This document shows, piece after piece, positions 10,193 to 21,626 of a DNA stretch of 64,000 bases. Every line of letters begins with the position of its first letter. Positions within the stretch are counted from its first letter, which is position 1. The notes under the pieces were generated by a model. It worked only from the letters and a program-made list of their open reading frames with translations, did not search any database and was not told the DNA's origin. Position numbers and translations under genes: made by a program. The DNA lies in NCBI GenBank assembly GCA_008638375.1, contig VIRR01000550.1, forward strand, positions 304,332-368,331, given 5' to 3'. Source of the DNA: Nyssa sinensis. Lineage: Eukaryota; Streptophyta; Magnoliopsida; Cornales; Nyssaceae.

Positions 10193-11455
10193 ATGAATCG
10201 TTATCCTAATATTTTAGGAGAGATCCTCAATATTAAGGAAAAAGATAATGATGAATTGGATATGTTGTATGCCGCAATTAGAAGGTCAGAAGAGTCTAGT
10301 CAGGGACGGATAAGAAGGCATCGTGGTTCCATTCCAGGCCACAGAACAGTTAATCGTGGTAGAGTTGAAGGTCACGAAAGACTCTACCGTGACTATTTTG
10401 CTACCCCTTGTGTATATGAAGGTTTTTTTCGAAGGAGATTCCGAATGAGTTGTCCTCTTTTTCTCGGAATTGTAAATGCGGTTGAACAACACGATCCATA
10501 CTTTATCCAAACAACAGATGCCATTGGAGTTCTCGATTTGTCATCCCTTCAGAAGATAACAGCTGCTTATAGAATTCTTGCTTACGGAACACCGACAGAT
10601 TCTGTGGATGAATACATCCGAATTGGAGAAAGCACTGCCATACAGAGTTTGAGAAGGTTTGTGAAAGCTGTTATTATAGTGTTTGGCGACCATTACCTGA
10701 GGTCACCAAAAAATAGCGATATTGCTTGATTGTTACAGACGGGGGAACAACGTGGCTTTCCTGGCATGTTAGGGAGTATTGATTCTATGCATTGGAAGTG
10801 GAAAAATTGTCCGACCGCATGGCAAGGTATGTGCACTGGTCATTGTCATGAATCAACAATCATTTTGGAAGTTGTGGCTTCTCAAGATCTTTGGATATGG
10901 CATTCATTCTTTGGGCTTTCTAGTTTGTTGAATGACATAAATGTTCTAGATAAGTCCTCTATTTTTGCATTATTAGCAAATGGTCATGCTCCTCTAGTAA
11001 ACTATACAATTAACAATTAATGGCCATGAGTATACAATGAGATATTATCTAGCTGATGGTATTTATCCAAACTGGTCGACATTTGTAAAAACAATTCCCT
11101 GTCCACAAGGTTTGAAGAAAAAATATTTTGCTAAAGCACAAGAGTCGGCAAGAAAAGATGTAGAGCGGGCATTTGGGGTACTTCAAGCCCATTTTGCAAT
11201 GGTGCGTGGACCAGCATGCTTTTGGGATGAAGAAATACTTGCATGTATTATGAAAGCGTGTATAATATGGTCATTGAGGATGAAGGAAATATTGGTAACA
11301 ATGACTTTGATGGAAGTGATGCAAATCCGCCTATAGAAGTGTCGCATGCGTATACACCAGAATTGGAAGACTTCATAAAAACCCATTGTCAGATCAGGGA
11401 CAGTGCAACTCATTCTCAACTGCAGTCAGATCTTATCGAGCATTTGTGGGAATGA
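10193..11455 (+). pseudogene. Harbinger nuclease (DDE transposase), broken
   Basis: Reads MNRYPNILGEI... with RDYFA.PCVYEGFFRRRFRM, the conserved entry to plant PIF transposases (ALP1-like/DDE_Tnp_4). The catalytic Asp sits in GSIDSMHW, a second in LNDINVL, and the Glu in DVERAFGVLQ. Damage: a TGA at 10,727-10,729 between DIA and LLQ; a 7-nt duplication (AATTAAC) near 11,017 that shifts frame before GHEYTMRYYLADGIYP; and a further frameshift near 11,262, after which the tail (NMVIEDEG ... LIEHLWE) ends at 11,455. This enzyme cuts and pastes the element at TWA sites together with the Myb-like partner. It cannot be functional as it stands. Confidence 0.88.
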
Positions 11456-11465
11456 CATGGCGAAG

Positions 11466-11560
11466 AATAATTTTCTCAATTTCAATTTCAAGTTGTATTT
11501 TCAATTCCAATTTCAATTTCAAGTTGTATTTTCAATTTCAATTTCAATTTCAAGTTCTAC
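11466..11560. repeat. TTCAATTTC-type minisatellite
   Basis: Repeats of TTCAATTTCAATTTCAAGTT with variants immediately downstream of the nuclease stop. They give rise to spurious F/N/S-rich ORFs. Confidence 0.85.
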
Positions 11561-11848
11561 ATCAGAATTTCACAAGTACTTTCATAGCAATCAAACTTAA
11601 TACATAGTTTTTCATAAATAATAGCAACTCATTAAATAATGACTAAAAATTAAAAAAATAATAGCAACATAATAAATAACGACTAAAAATTAAAACCCCG
11701 CTTTTGCATAATCTCTATCTTCAGGTTATTCCAATATGATGCAGAAATTGGGTCCATACCAGTAGTGTCAGTTTCCATGATTTTCATTTCCTTTTGCCAT
11801 TCATTCGGCCTTTCTTCAATTTCTAACTATCACGATGTTGCTCCAATG

Positions 11849-12755
11849 CTATCTCCTGTTGAGCATAAATTTTTTCGTGCCGCTCAACTTTTTGTCGTGC
11901 CGCTCAACTTTTTGTCGTTCCACTTCCATTCTTTGATTCCAGTGGTGATGATCTAGCGATGCTTCAACACCGGTTTGCTTCTCTTTGTTTTTAAGTTGTT
12001 TCTTCGAAGCCTTTCTGCCCAATGGCCTATCGAGGTTGGGAGTAGACGAGGGTTCAGCGTCATCCCCTAAATATGGAGTTGAATAGCAAGATTCAATATG
12101 ATTTGATTCAGTACGACTATCAGTTGAATGGATTTTTGCTCTCTTATTGCTAGTGAGATTATGAGTCCATTTCCGCTCCATTTTCAATATATTCAAACAA
12201 TGCTCGTATTGAAATGGTCTTCCAATGATCTTAGCAAACATTTCTTTTGCTTCATCAACTTGAAAAACATATGAAATCATTTAGTCAATAGTTCAAATAT
12301 CAAATCATAGTAGTGTCTATCTAAAAAAGCTCAATCATTACATTATTTTGCTCAGTGTGTCTACTTTGTCGTAGTCTTTCAATTTGATTATAAAAACCGA
12401 CAAATTTGCCGCATTTTGCATTTATATCAGTCCAACGACTTTTAATATAAGCTTGCGAACGCTCTTCTTGATTGCCTCCATGAAGTTCTAAGTATTTCAA
12501 TATTCTATGCCAGAAAGCACCACCTTATTATTCATTCCTAGTAATTGGATTTTTACTCGTGTTAAGCCATGCAGACACAACTAATTTATCTTCTTTTTGA
12601 GAGAAGTTCTTTATTCTTTGTGATTTTCTCACTTTTGAAGCGGCTTCATTTTGTACTGGTGCCAATACTACAGGATTGGTTTACATAGCATCATTATATA
12701 AATTGGTGTCGTTCATAAGCAAATCAGTGAAAGAACCGTCAAATTGCGAATCCAT
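11849..12755 (-). pseudogene. Harbinger Myb/trihelix-like protein (ORF1), broken
   Basis: Starts at ATG 12,755 (MDSQFDGSFTDLLMND). Exon 1 contains the SANT/Myb-like region: FSQKEDKLVVSAWLNTSKNP, then AFWHRI, SRWTDINAKCGKFVGFYNQ. A GT at about 12,340 and TTTTTCAAG near 12,260 fit an intron. Exon 2 reads DEAKEMFAKIIGRPFQYEHC, a NAM-associated C-terminal domain, followed by a basic coiled tail. Stop codons occur early (TAA after NDAM, TAATAA after TRNE). In PIF/Harbinger elements this protein recruits the nuclease to DNA. Its divergent orientation relative to the nuclease is usual for the superfamily. Confidence 0.8.
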
Positions 12756-12779
12756 CTACAAAAAAAGAAATTATAATCA

Positions 12780-13440
12780 ATTTAAAGAATGAGCATAAAA
12801 TAATCAATTACAAAATAAATAAAATCACCTTTAATTAACAAAAATAAATAAATAAATAAATAAATAAACTAAAATTTAAACATTTAATTTAAATTACACA
12901 AATTAAATTAATTTAAGAACTATTTTAAATTGTAAATAACAATTAACTAAAATAGAAAAAAATTCTTCAATTATAAAAACTAGCTAAATAAATAAATTCA
13001 CCCTAAATAAAATAAATAAATAAATAAATAAACTAAAATTAAAACATTCAATTTAAATTACACAAATTAAATTAATTTAAGAACTATTTTAAATTGTAAA
13101 TAATAATTAACTAAAATAGAAAAAAATTCTTCAATTATAGAAACTAGCTAAATAAATAAATTCACCCTAAATTAACAAAAAATAATAAATAAATAAACTA
13201 AAATTAAAACATTCAATTTAAATTACACAAATTAAATTAATTTAAAAATTATTTTAAATTCTAAATAACAATTAACTAAAATAGAAAAAAAATTCTTCAA
13301 TTATAAAAATTAGCTAAATAAATAAATTCACCCTAAATTAACAAAAATATATACATAAATAAATAAGCTAAAATTAAAACATTTAATTTATTAAATTACA
13401 AAAATTAATTCAATTTAAAATCTAAAATAATTAACTAATG
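12780..13440. repeat. About 165-bp AT-rich tandem repeat, 3.5-4 copies
   Basis: Units contain AAATAAATAAATAAACTAAAA, TTTAAATTACACAAATTAAA, ATTCTTCAATTATA and TAAATTCACCCTAAAT. The last block occurs at 12,997, 13,161 and 13,327, giving a period of 164-166 bp. It sits upstream of the minus-strand ORF1 within the Harbinger element, so it would be its 5' flank. Confidence 0.85.
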
Positions 13441-14099
13441 TAAAACATATAAATATAAATATAAATAAATTATATATATATATATATATTTATGAAGGAG
13501 ATAGAAATAGATTATATATATATATATATATATGAAGGTGATAGGAACAGAGAAGCCGTTCTCTGTATTCCTTCCCCTGCCAACCGTTCTTCCCCCCTTC
13601 ACCTCTGCACCTCCTCCTCCTTCCCCTTCGTCTCTGCGCCTCCTTCCCCTTTCCCTCCCTCTGTGCCTCATTCTTCAGATCTGTCATCACAACCACAAGA
13701 TTTGAAGAAAAATCAAGAGCACGGAGCTAAGGAACTTACAGTTTTCATGACAAATCTCTGAAAATCTCTCTTGGTAATTTTTTTCTTTCAAAATCTTTGT
13801 AAATCTTTCTGTAAATCTCTATGTATATATAGAATTTTTTGGATTGAATAGAGCCATTGCAAAGAGCCGTTCAGTGAACAGTAGGATCTAAAAATGGCAG
13901 AACGGTTCTTTGCAACCTCTCCCTTTCTCTCTCTAGAGTTTGAAAAATTGCCACCCCAGGACCATTGCTGCCATTTTTCAACCCTTGATGCCACCTCCGT
14001 TGGAATCCAAATCAGTAGAATTTGGGATGGCATTTTGGCGGTTACAGGCGGTTACCCGTTTGCCACCCCTGATGCAACTCCCCGTTGGAGTTGCTCTAA

Positions 14100-15483
14100 G
14101 AATGTGTTTGTTAATATAACCGGTAACTCTTGGTAAAAATTAAAAAAAAAAAATCTAATCATTTCCAAATCCATTTTTATATTTTTTTATTCTAAATCTG
14201 TTTTAAGATTATCACATCCAAACACATTTTCACAGTTTTTAAAAAATTAATTACAAAATTTTGAAACACATTTCAAAAAATCATATTTGAATCACTATCC
14301 AAAATCATATTAAAAAATTATTCTCTGTTTGATGCATTTGGAAACTAATAATTAGAGGACATGTACGTTTCATGAGGATATATTGCAATATTTGTTATCT
14401 CATAAGAATGTTATACACTCAACTAGCAACATTAGCCTTCCCAAAAAAAAATAAAAAAAATTCCCATAAACAAGTAAACAACTTTTCAAATGACATGGTA
14501 GTACTGTATTGAATGTAATCACATTATGATTTGGTGTACAATAAATACAACAGAGTCACATATTTTAAATTTTTCTTTTTTTTTTGGATTGATAGTATTA
14601 CTGTAAAGTCGGAACAACATAAGAATTTGGAAAATACTACATAGACGGATTTTTTTCAATGTATTTTCTCATTGCTAAACACAAGCTAAGTGAATCCCCA
14701 CTGTCTTGTATGTATCTAGGACTAAGAAAATAATCTTTTTAAAAAAACTGTCACCTATATTTTCAATATATGGGTTATGCAATTCTAAACAAGTTTGGGG
14801 AAGTATAAGTACATTAACCAACTAAATAAACAAACAACTGTACAAGGGCAATTAGTAAACAATATTGATATTGTGCAATTAGTAAAATCTACAATATCAA
14901 ATTTATAAGCTTTTCACTATATCTTCCATGGTATTAAGGTCAGCTCATCAAGTTTGAAAAATAAAAATTTAAATTCCAAAATAGTTTTTAAGACATAAGG
15001 ACCTAAGAACAAAGGTTGAAAATGTTGACTTCTTTAGGTCACCACATTATCAATTTTTTATAAGATGTATTCTATTAATGAGTCCAAAGAAGGGGGGCTA
15101 ACCCTAATACAAAAACAGGCTCAAAAACTAGATACTCGCATTGTCCAAAAAAATTACAAAAGTATGCACAACTATCCGAAAAAATTGAGATTCGATTTTA
15201 ATTAAAAAAAACATAATAAATTAGCAACATGCTCCAACATTAATAAGTTTGGCCCTGCTCCAGGGCTAATATCGGTGCAGTAAGAGACCTGGTTTGAGAT
15301 GATATCTTCATGGAGAGCTAACGCTGGTTTGATATCAAGGAAGAAATAGACAGAAAGTAGAAAAATAGTCTCAGATTTTCAATTCCGAATTGTAAAATTT
15401 TAAATATAGTCACCCAGACCAGTTTAGAAAGGATCGAATGAAAAGAGAAAACAAAAACGAGTTTAATGTAAAAACAAACCAAC
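14100..15483. other. Intron-like AT-rich sequence, no exon 3 seen
   Basis: This lies between exon 2 of the split reductase gene and the Harbinger element, where exon 3 should be. I looked on the minus strand for the FFPSEFG and GDGN motifs that mark that exon and did not find them. The first 120 bp may be the right end of the possible Pack-type element. Confidence 0.4.
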
Positions 15484-15611
15484 CTTGATGTTACCAGCTT
15501 CTTTGATGGCAGCAATGATCTTGACTTGGTCTGCTTTTTGATCGTCTTTTACAGTTGATATCACCACATCCACCTGCTTTATTGCCTTCACCAAACTCTC
15601 ATGATCATGCA
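15484..15611 (-). pseudogene. Isoflavone-reductase/PCBER-like, 3' part of exon 2
   Basis: Reads DHESLVKAIKQVDVVISTV, then KADQVKIIAAIKEAGNIK, ending at donor AAG|GTTGG (15,483). The first codons (GDLH) are 10.4 kb away at 26,022-26,011 because a retrotransposon sits inside the exon. The ATGCA at 15,607-15,611 is one copy of its target duplication. Removing the element and one ATGCA restores a 135-nt exon, one codon longer than exon 2 of the sister copy at 4,946-4,815. Confidence 0.9.
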
Positions 15612-16226
15612 TGATGCTGCAATTTTTGGCTTGTCAAGGACTGGACCGTCGCTGTGAATCAACCTGCTAAGAAATAAAGTCAGAAAGCCACCGGGGAGGG
15701 CTCCGGTGGGTAGCCGCTCCGATGGTTAAATGAGATGATGAAGAAAAATATCACTTGAAGTAATAGTATCTTCTTCTTTTATCTTAGTTCAGGAAAAAAT
15801 CTGATCCTTTGTACATACCTTTCTTTATCTATTTATAGGTTGATGGAGCTTTGTTTTTAGTGCTAAGCGGTGGGGCAAGTTCATCATGATATCTTTATGT
15901 CACTGTTCGTCACTGAGTTGACAGCGATGTAGGGCTAGGGCTTAATTTCGTCTTTAGACTAAGCTAGACTTTGCCGCCTGTCAGGTGGCAGTATTTTCAT
16001 TATGACAACCCACGTCATATTTATTTTTGTACATGGTTGTCCCATCATTACGACATTAGTATTCCGATGTACTTTGGGAATGACTTCAGCAGTATTAAGG
16101 AATAACGGACTTAATTTTTGAGTGTGCCGAGGTGATATCATCTCGGTATAGTGACGTGCCTCTATCGTATCATCCAAAATGGACACGTGTTAGGTCTTGA
16201 TTTGAGAGTATATTTTTGGTATATCA
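15612..16226 (-). repeat. 3' LTR of the Tat element
   Basis: 615 bp, TGATGCTGC...GGTATATCA on the plus strand. Same length as its partner at 25,396-26,010, with no gaps in my comparison. Being next to the PPT it is the 3' LTR. Confidence 0.95.
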
Positions 16227-16242
16227 GCTACTCCCCCCCCCA
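16227..16242 (-). promoter_or_regulatory. Polypurine tract of the Tat element
   Basis: The minus strand reads TTGGGGGGGGAGTAGC directly before the 3' LTR. It primes plus-strand DNA synthesis and confirms the element's orientation. Confidence 0.85.
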
Positions 16243-16746
16243 AGCCTTAGTGCTAAAAACACGGAGTTGAACTGAGGCGGGGGTTTTGGTAAGGTTACGC
16301 GTACACTTGATATAAAAAACACGTGTACCTTTATTCATAATTGGTTTTTTCTATTTCGAGAAGACATAAGCCGTTACGGTATAATTAATGCGCAGACCGT
16401 CGTTTTGATAATCGAGGCCATTTATTTCAGCCGTTTGATGTTGAGTGTCTCGAAATATTTTAAATAATTCCTTTCCCGATTCTCGAAATATTTAGAACGA
16501 TATGGTGGATACATAGTGATGCTTTAGTTTTACTAAATCTGTTTATATCTTTCGAAATAGCTTTCAAAGTACTTGTTGCAGATGTAATCTCTGGTAAATT
16601 CAGGGCGATTTCCGACGACCTCAAACTGAGTTTTTGGTATTCATAACTAGTAATGTTCTAATTTCTGGTTCTGCTATTTCTTCATCTTTTATTCTTTCTC
16701 GTCTTGGTCTTGGTTTTCGTAATCCTTCAACGTTTGTGAATCGATC

Positions 16747-18790
16747 ATGTCTAGTCCTAACATGGGAGAAGTTAGGGTTGAGTCAGAAGTGAGGGGTGAA
16801 GATGATCCGTCGTCTTCGTCCTCTACTTCATCTTTCTCATCTTATGATTCTGCCCTAGAATCTAGCGATAGGGAAGTCAAAAAATCGCATAGGGAAGAGG
16901 GTGAGAGTCATATGACGAAAGGGGTGTTGTTTAACCTTAGGAGGCAATTTCGGTTTCCAAAGAACGTATCCTGTAGAGTCCCCAAGCGTTCAGATCGTCC
17001 CTCCGATATTAAACGGGGGCAAATCTGTGTTTATTTAGAATGGTTCGAATTAGGTGTACGTCTCCCTTTACACCCTCTATTTAGGGAGTTTTTTTACCTA
17101 TTTTAACATTTGTCCCGCCGATCTAAATGTCAATAGTTGGAGGCAGCTTTTAGGTTTTATAGTTTTAGGTCATCTGAATAAGGTCCCAGTAGATCTGGAC
17201 CTTATTCGCAGTAAAATGGACATGAAGTTCCTCTCGTCGGAGGGGCTTTATTATACTTGTTTTGATAAGAGGTACCGACCTCTGACTACGGTACCCTCTT
17301 CCAATAAAACATGGAAGAAGTGGTATTTTTTTGTAGGGGGAGGTTGGGAGCGAGAAGACTATGAAGGTGACCTGAGTCTTTTTCCTCGACAGACCGGCCC
17401 CAGTGGTGAGTTTTGTTAGATATCAGTTTGATAATAACGCTTTAATACTCGTTTTTGTTTTATATTTACGATTTTATTTTGTTTATGATCTTTCCGCAGA
17501 TAAAGGGAGGTGGAAAAGGACAGATTTCACGCCCGAAATTGAAAGAAAATACAAGCAACTTCTTCAACCTGCCTTCCAACATCACCTGCAGATTCTCTCA
17601 CCGGCAAATCTAATGGCGGCAGGATTGACTAAGGACGATGCCGCCAAAGTAAAGAAGTCTATTTTGTCTGGCTACGCGCCAATCACCAAGGCAAAAGTTG
17701 GGGGTTCGACCTCATCGATGCCTGAACCAGCCGAGGTCCCGACGTCATTAGAGGTACCTCGGCCAGCGTAAAAGAAGAGGAGGGTAGTGTCGAGGGCTGC
17801 TCGGGAGGCTGCCGAGGTTGCAACTCAGGAAGCTAGTAGGGCAATTCAATTAGAACCTTCGCAGCCTGTTGAGGCCCAAGCACCACAAACTGAAGCTGCC
17901 CCAGTGGCAGCTTCTACATGCCCGACTAGTACTCAAGGGGGGTCAACCTCGAGACACCCTAATCCGGCTGAAGCGGTCAGTGGTTCAGAGGCCATAAAAG
18001 TGGCTCTAAAGATGGGACTGCCCTCTAGTTTCCAAAAGAAGGATTCAAGGCAGATTCTAGGCGAGTTGATGACGGGTTACGTGAGGGTAATATTTATTTA
18101 TTTCTTATTATTATATATATATATTTTTTATGTATATTTGTTTGTCGGTAGGGTATTGAAGCGATGGGTTTACTGATGGACCGGTTTGCTGAAGCCGAGA
18201 GGGCAACAAGTCTTAAAGATGAGCTGAAGAAGGTGCAAGCCGAGCTGAGTACAGCCCAGTCCGAAATCAGGAAAACCCAAGCAGAGCTCAAAGTGGCTAA
18301 ATCGGACTTGATTCATGTTGAGACCAAATTGAGGGTGTCTAATGCTAACCTTGGGGCGGCTCAAGCCAGGGTCATGTCTCTAGATACCAAATGTAAAGCT
18401 CTCCAATCGGAAAACGTAAGTTTAGGCCAGAAGCTTGGAGTCATGATTGAGCAAAGGGATACTTTTCGTCAGAAGATGGAGGAACAAAAAAAGAAAGTCC
18501 AAGATACCGAGGTAGCAGCAGCTAGAAGACTTGAAGAAGTCGAGAAAGCTACCCAAGAGGCCACTAAAGCTGGAATGATGGACTTAGTGAATTCAATGGG
18601 GAGAGAGCTCGTAGATTCTGGCTACCTTCTCTGTAGGAAGAAAATCCAAAAGTTGTATCCAAACCTGGACATTTCTCACCTAGATGATGTAGAAGTAGAG
18701 TCGTTACCGAGTTCTCCCAACCCTCCAGATGTGGAAGGTTTTGTTGAAGTTGTTCCTCCGCTTTCTTCTATTCCCCCCAAGCCAAAGTAA
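16747..18790 (+). pseudogene. Antisense three-exon gene inside the Tat element (Transposase_28 domain plus coiled coil)
   Basis: Plus strand, opposite to gag-pol. Exon 1 (16,747-17,405) starts MSSPNMGEVRV, has a Ser/Asp-rich N-terminus, then YLEWFELGVRLPLHPLFREF and ADLNVNSWRQLLGFIVLG, the pattern of the Pfam family described as 'putative gypsy type transposon' (PF04195). Intron 17,406-17,499 (GTGAGT...CCGCAG) is phase 1. Exon 2 (17,500-18,086: DKGRWKRTDFTPEIERKYKQ, Ala/Pro-rich linker) joins through intron 18,087-18,151 (GTAATA...GGTAG) to exon 3 (18,152-18,790), a long heptad-rich coiled coil (DELKKVQAELSTAQSEIRKT and on) with an acidic tail. Two lesions: a 1-nt frameshift in a T run at 17,089-17,095 and an in-frame TAA at 17,769. 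About 625 residues if unbroken. Function unknown; similar antisense ORFs are known in Tat elements. Confidence 0.8.
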
Positions 18791-19184
18791 CTTGGATTTT
18801 GTAATTGTTATGATCTTTTTGTAAACTTTGGTTCGTATATAAATTATGCTTTTTATTCATGCCAATTCGGTAGTGTTGAATGACAATTTGTAACAATTTG
18901 ATATCATTAACTTCTCATGCCTCTATAAGTAAGTAAAAGACAAAACTTTAAGTAAAGAACGTACCAAGATTCTCCCGGTAATCAATGATGTGAAGAAGTT
19001 GAAATCAATACTTTATAGACTGACCCCTGAATCCCGAGGTAATCATCTTATCATAAAATAAGACGCTATGATAAAGTTTTGAACCTTTATAGCATAGGCT
19101 TGGTACATCTCAAGATTTGGAAACCTAATTTCAACGAACATGGACTAGATTTCTGGCGCATACGCGCATTGAAGCCACTTAGAT
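18791..19184. other. Tat 3' region, no gene seen
   Basis: Spacer between the 3' end of the antisense gene and the 76-bp array. It would contain both the antisense gene's polyadenylation region and the sense element's 3' UTR. No canonical AATAAA stands out on the plus strand just after 18,790. Confidence 0.4.
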
Positions 19185-19585
19185 GGAACAGGTCGGTAGA
19201 CCAACCCATTGAGTTTGGGACCATACCTAGAGCAATCTTACTCGTAGGGGCCATCTGAGATGAATCAGGTCTGTAGACCTGAGCATCGAATTGGGACCAT
19301 ACCTACAGCGATCTTGCTTGTAGGGGCCATTTGAGATGGGTCAGGTCGGTAGACCTAAGCATCGAATTGGGACCATACCTACAGCGATCTTGCTTGTAGG
19401 GGCCATTTGAGATGGGTCAGGTCGGTAGACCTAAGCATCGAATTGGGACCATACCTACAACGATCTTGCTTGTAGGGGCCATTTGAGATGGGCCAGGTCG
19501 GTAGACCTAAGCATCGAATTGGGACCATACCTACAGCGATCTTGCTTGTAGGGGCCATTTGAGATGGAACAAAGTCGGTAGACAT
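19185..19585. repeat. 76-bp tandem repeat, five copies
   Basis: Unit of the type GGGACCATACCTACAGCGAT, CTTGCTTGTAGGGGCCATTT, GAGATGGGTCAGGTCGGTAG, ACCTAAGCATCGAATT. The CTACAGCGAT block begins a new unit at 19,229, 19,305, 19,381, 19,457 and 19,533, an exact 76-bp period. The inner copies are nearly identical and the first is diverged. It lies between integrase and the antisense gene, i.e. in the 3' UTR of the sense transcript. Confidence 0.95.
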
Positions 19586-19635
19586 TTTGTGTTGATAAGA
19601 TATATCACCTGAAAGATAGGAAATATTTATTGATA

Positions 19636-20763
19636 TTATTTTCTCAGGTGCTCAATGTTCCATGGTCTGGGAATCGGTTTTCCCCCCATATCTTCCAACC
19701 AATAAGTCGTAGGCCTACTAATCTTCACAACTTTATAAGGTCCTTCCCAGTTTGGGGATAACTTTCCCATTGTAGGTTCCTTGGTATTAGGGAAGATCCG
19801 TCGCAGAACCAAATCACCAATTTCGAATGTTTTAACTTTTACCTTCTGATTAAAACTTTTGGCCATCCTCCGACGACACTCTTCCATTCTGATTGCAGCC
19901 TGTTCTCTTTTTCCTTCTAGTAAGTTGAGGTTCTCGGTTAACTGAAGATGATTAGCTTCCTGATTGAAGGCTTCCGTTCTCAATGTGGGCATACCGATCT
20001 CTACGGGAATAACCGCCTCGGAACCATACGTGAGCGAAAATGGTGTTTCCTGAGTGGCAATTCTCCTTGTTGTTCGGTAGGCCCAAAGTACACCGGGGAG
20101 CTCTTCTACCCATTTTCCTTTTGCTCGTTCTAACCTCTTTTTGATGCCACTTAATATTATCCGATTAGTCACCTCGGCCTGCCCGTTTGCCTGTGGATGT
20201 CCTGGTGAGAAAAAATGATGATTGATATGGAGATCGTCACAGAACTTTCTAAAGATTTTTCCTGTAAACTGGGTACCGTTGTCCGATATAATAATTCGCG
20301 GTACTCTAAACCTGCAAATGATATTTTTTCATGTAAAATTCTTTACATCTACCTCGGTAATGTGAGTCAATGGTTCCGCTTCTACCCATTTGGAGAAATA
20401 ATCAATAGCGATCAGCAAGTATTTCCTGTTTTGAGGGGCCTTAGGCAAAGGTCCTACGATATCCATGCCCCATTGGGCAAAAGGCCAGGGACTTGCAATG
20501 GGCGTAAGTTCTTATTGTGGTAGATGTTGATATGAAGTGAAACGCTGACATTTGTCACATTTTTTCACATTTTCTCTGGCTTGAGTTAGCATACCAGGCC
20601 AGTAATAACCATGGGTTAAAGCTCGATATGAGATGGTCCTGCCACCATTATGATTGCCGCATATTCCTTCATGGATCTCGGCTAGTACATACTCCGATTC
20701 TTCTGGAGATAAGCACCTCAGTAGGGGTTGGGTGTTTGACCTACGGTAGAGCTGCTCATTCAA
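19636..20763 (-). pseudogene. Tat integrase
   Basis: Minus strand: zinc-binding module at the start (HEGICGNHNGGRTI ... CDKCQRF, an HHCC finger), then a core that can be read through one stop: WGMDIVGPLP (Asp 1), ISDNGTQF (Asp 2), GQAEVTN (Glu), i.e. a complete D,D,E set. The C-terminal part reads GKWVEELPGVLWAYRTTRR, TPFSLTYGSEAVIPVEIG, then a GPYKVVKI tail. A TGA lies in the core near 20,329 where related elements have Trp, and a further short gap separates the finger frame from the core. Integrase inserts the cDNA into chromosomes. This copy is interrupted. Confidence 0.88.
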
Positions 20764-20919
20764 AATTAGGTACCAAGCTGATTTGATCCGTAATTTTCGT
20801 GCTTGATTTCTGTCATCCGGCAGTTACCCTTCTTTCAAGTATCTGAAGATAGGAGCCCTCCAGTCCTGACACTGTTCCAAGATGTAAACATTTTGAACCT
20901 CGTCAAGACTGGGGCGATC

Positions 20920-21410
20920 TCAGGAGGTGATAGATAATTCGGAATCCCCTTTGGTACCGAGGTGAGAGGCCATATTTGCTAAGGCATCCGCTCTCGTGTT
21001 TTGTCTTCTCTCTATTTTGTGAATACAGAAAGTGACAAATGATTGTTTTAGAGAGTTTACCATCTCAGCGTATTTGATCATTCTTTCGTCTTTCACTGCA
21101 AATTCTCCCAGAACTTGGCCCACTACTAATTGTGAATCAGAGAAGGCTTCGAGGTCGCGAGCCTCATGTTCTATGGCTAGTTGCATGCCAAGGATTAATG
21201 CTTCATACTCGGCTTCATTGTTTGAAGCTCTAAAACCCAAGGTAACTGCCTTTTTGTGGTAATACCATCAGGAGATCTGAGGATAATACCAACTCCGGAA
21301 CCTTTATCAGTTGAAGAACCATCCACATATAGTTGCCATATGGACTTAGTTGGGTTAGCATCTAATTTCTGTTTCAGCACTAGGGTGAATTCGGCAATAA
21401 AATCTGCCAA
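20920..21410 (-). pseudogene. Tat second RNase H domain
   Basis: The frame beginning ADFIAEFTL carries WQLYVDGSS...GSGVGIILRSPDG, then after a frameshift near 21,240 continues NNEAEYEALILGMQLAIEHE, AFSDSQLVVGQV and RADALANMAS. These give the D, E, D and terminal D positions of an RNase H fold separate from the RT-linked RNase H. A second RNase H of this kind is a known property of the Tat lineage and degrades RNA in the RNA-DNA hybrid during reverse transcription. The frameshift makes this copy defective. Confidence 0.8.
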
Positions 21411-21626
21411 AGCCTAAGCTTTAATGGCAGTCCGAGGTATGTATATGATATCGAATTCTCCCAGTTCTATCGACCATTTCACAAGACGACCCGAAGTTTC
21501 AGGTTTGCGTAATATGGCTTTTAAGGGGTATGAGGTTGGAACTATAATTGAATGGGATTGAAAATAAGGCCTGAGTTTTCTGGCGGATATAATCAGTGCA
21601 AAGGCTAACTTCGCTACCTCAGGATA

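Larger units (their letters stand above)
9696..14096. mobile_element. Complete PIF/Harbinger transposon
   Basis: The ends are GAGCAACTCCTAAGGGAG at 9,696 and, inverted, GAGCAACTCCAACGGGGAG at 14,096, flanked by TAA (9,693-9,695 and 14,097-14,099), the usual TWA-type target duplication. Length is 4,401 bp. It carries the two expected genes: a DDE nuclease on the plus strand and a Myb/trihelix-like protein on the minus strand, both damaged. The 9,900-10,080 leader is rich in repeated AAATTCAAATTT-type sequence. The other flank (13,440-13,760) has TA runs and a C/T-rich leader for the minus-strand gene. Confidence 0.9.

Noticed and set aside
13492..13761. 89-codon plus-strand ORF and its minus-strand shadows
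   Set aside because: TA microsatellite plus C/T-rich leader inside the Harbinger element. Composition explains the open frames.
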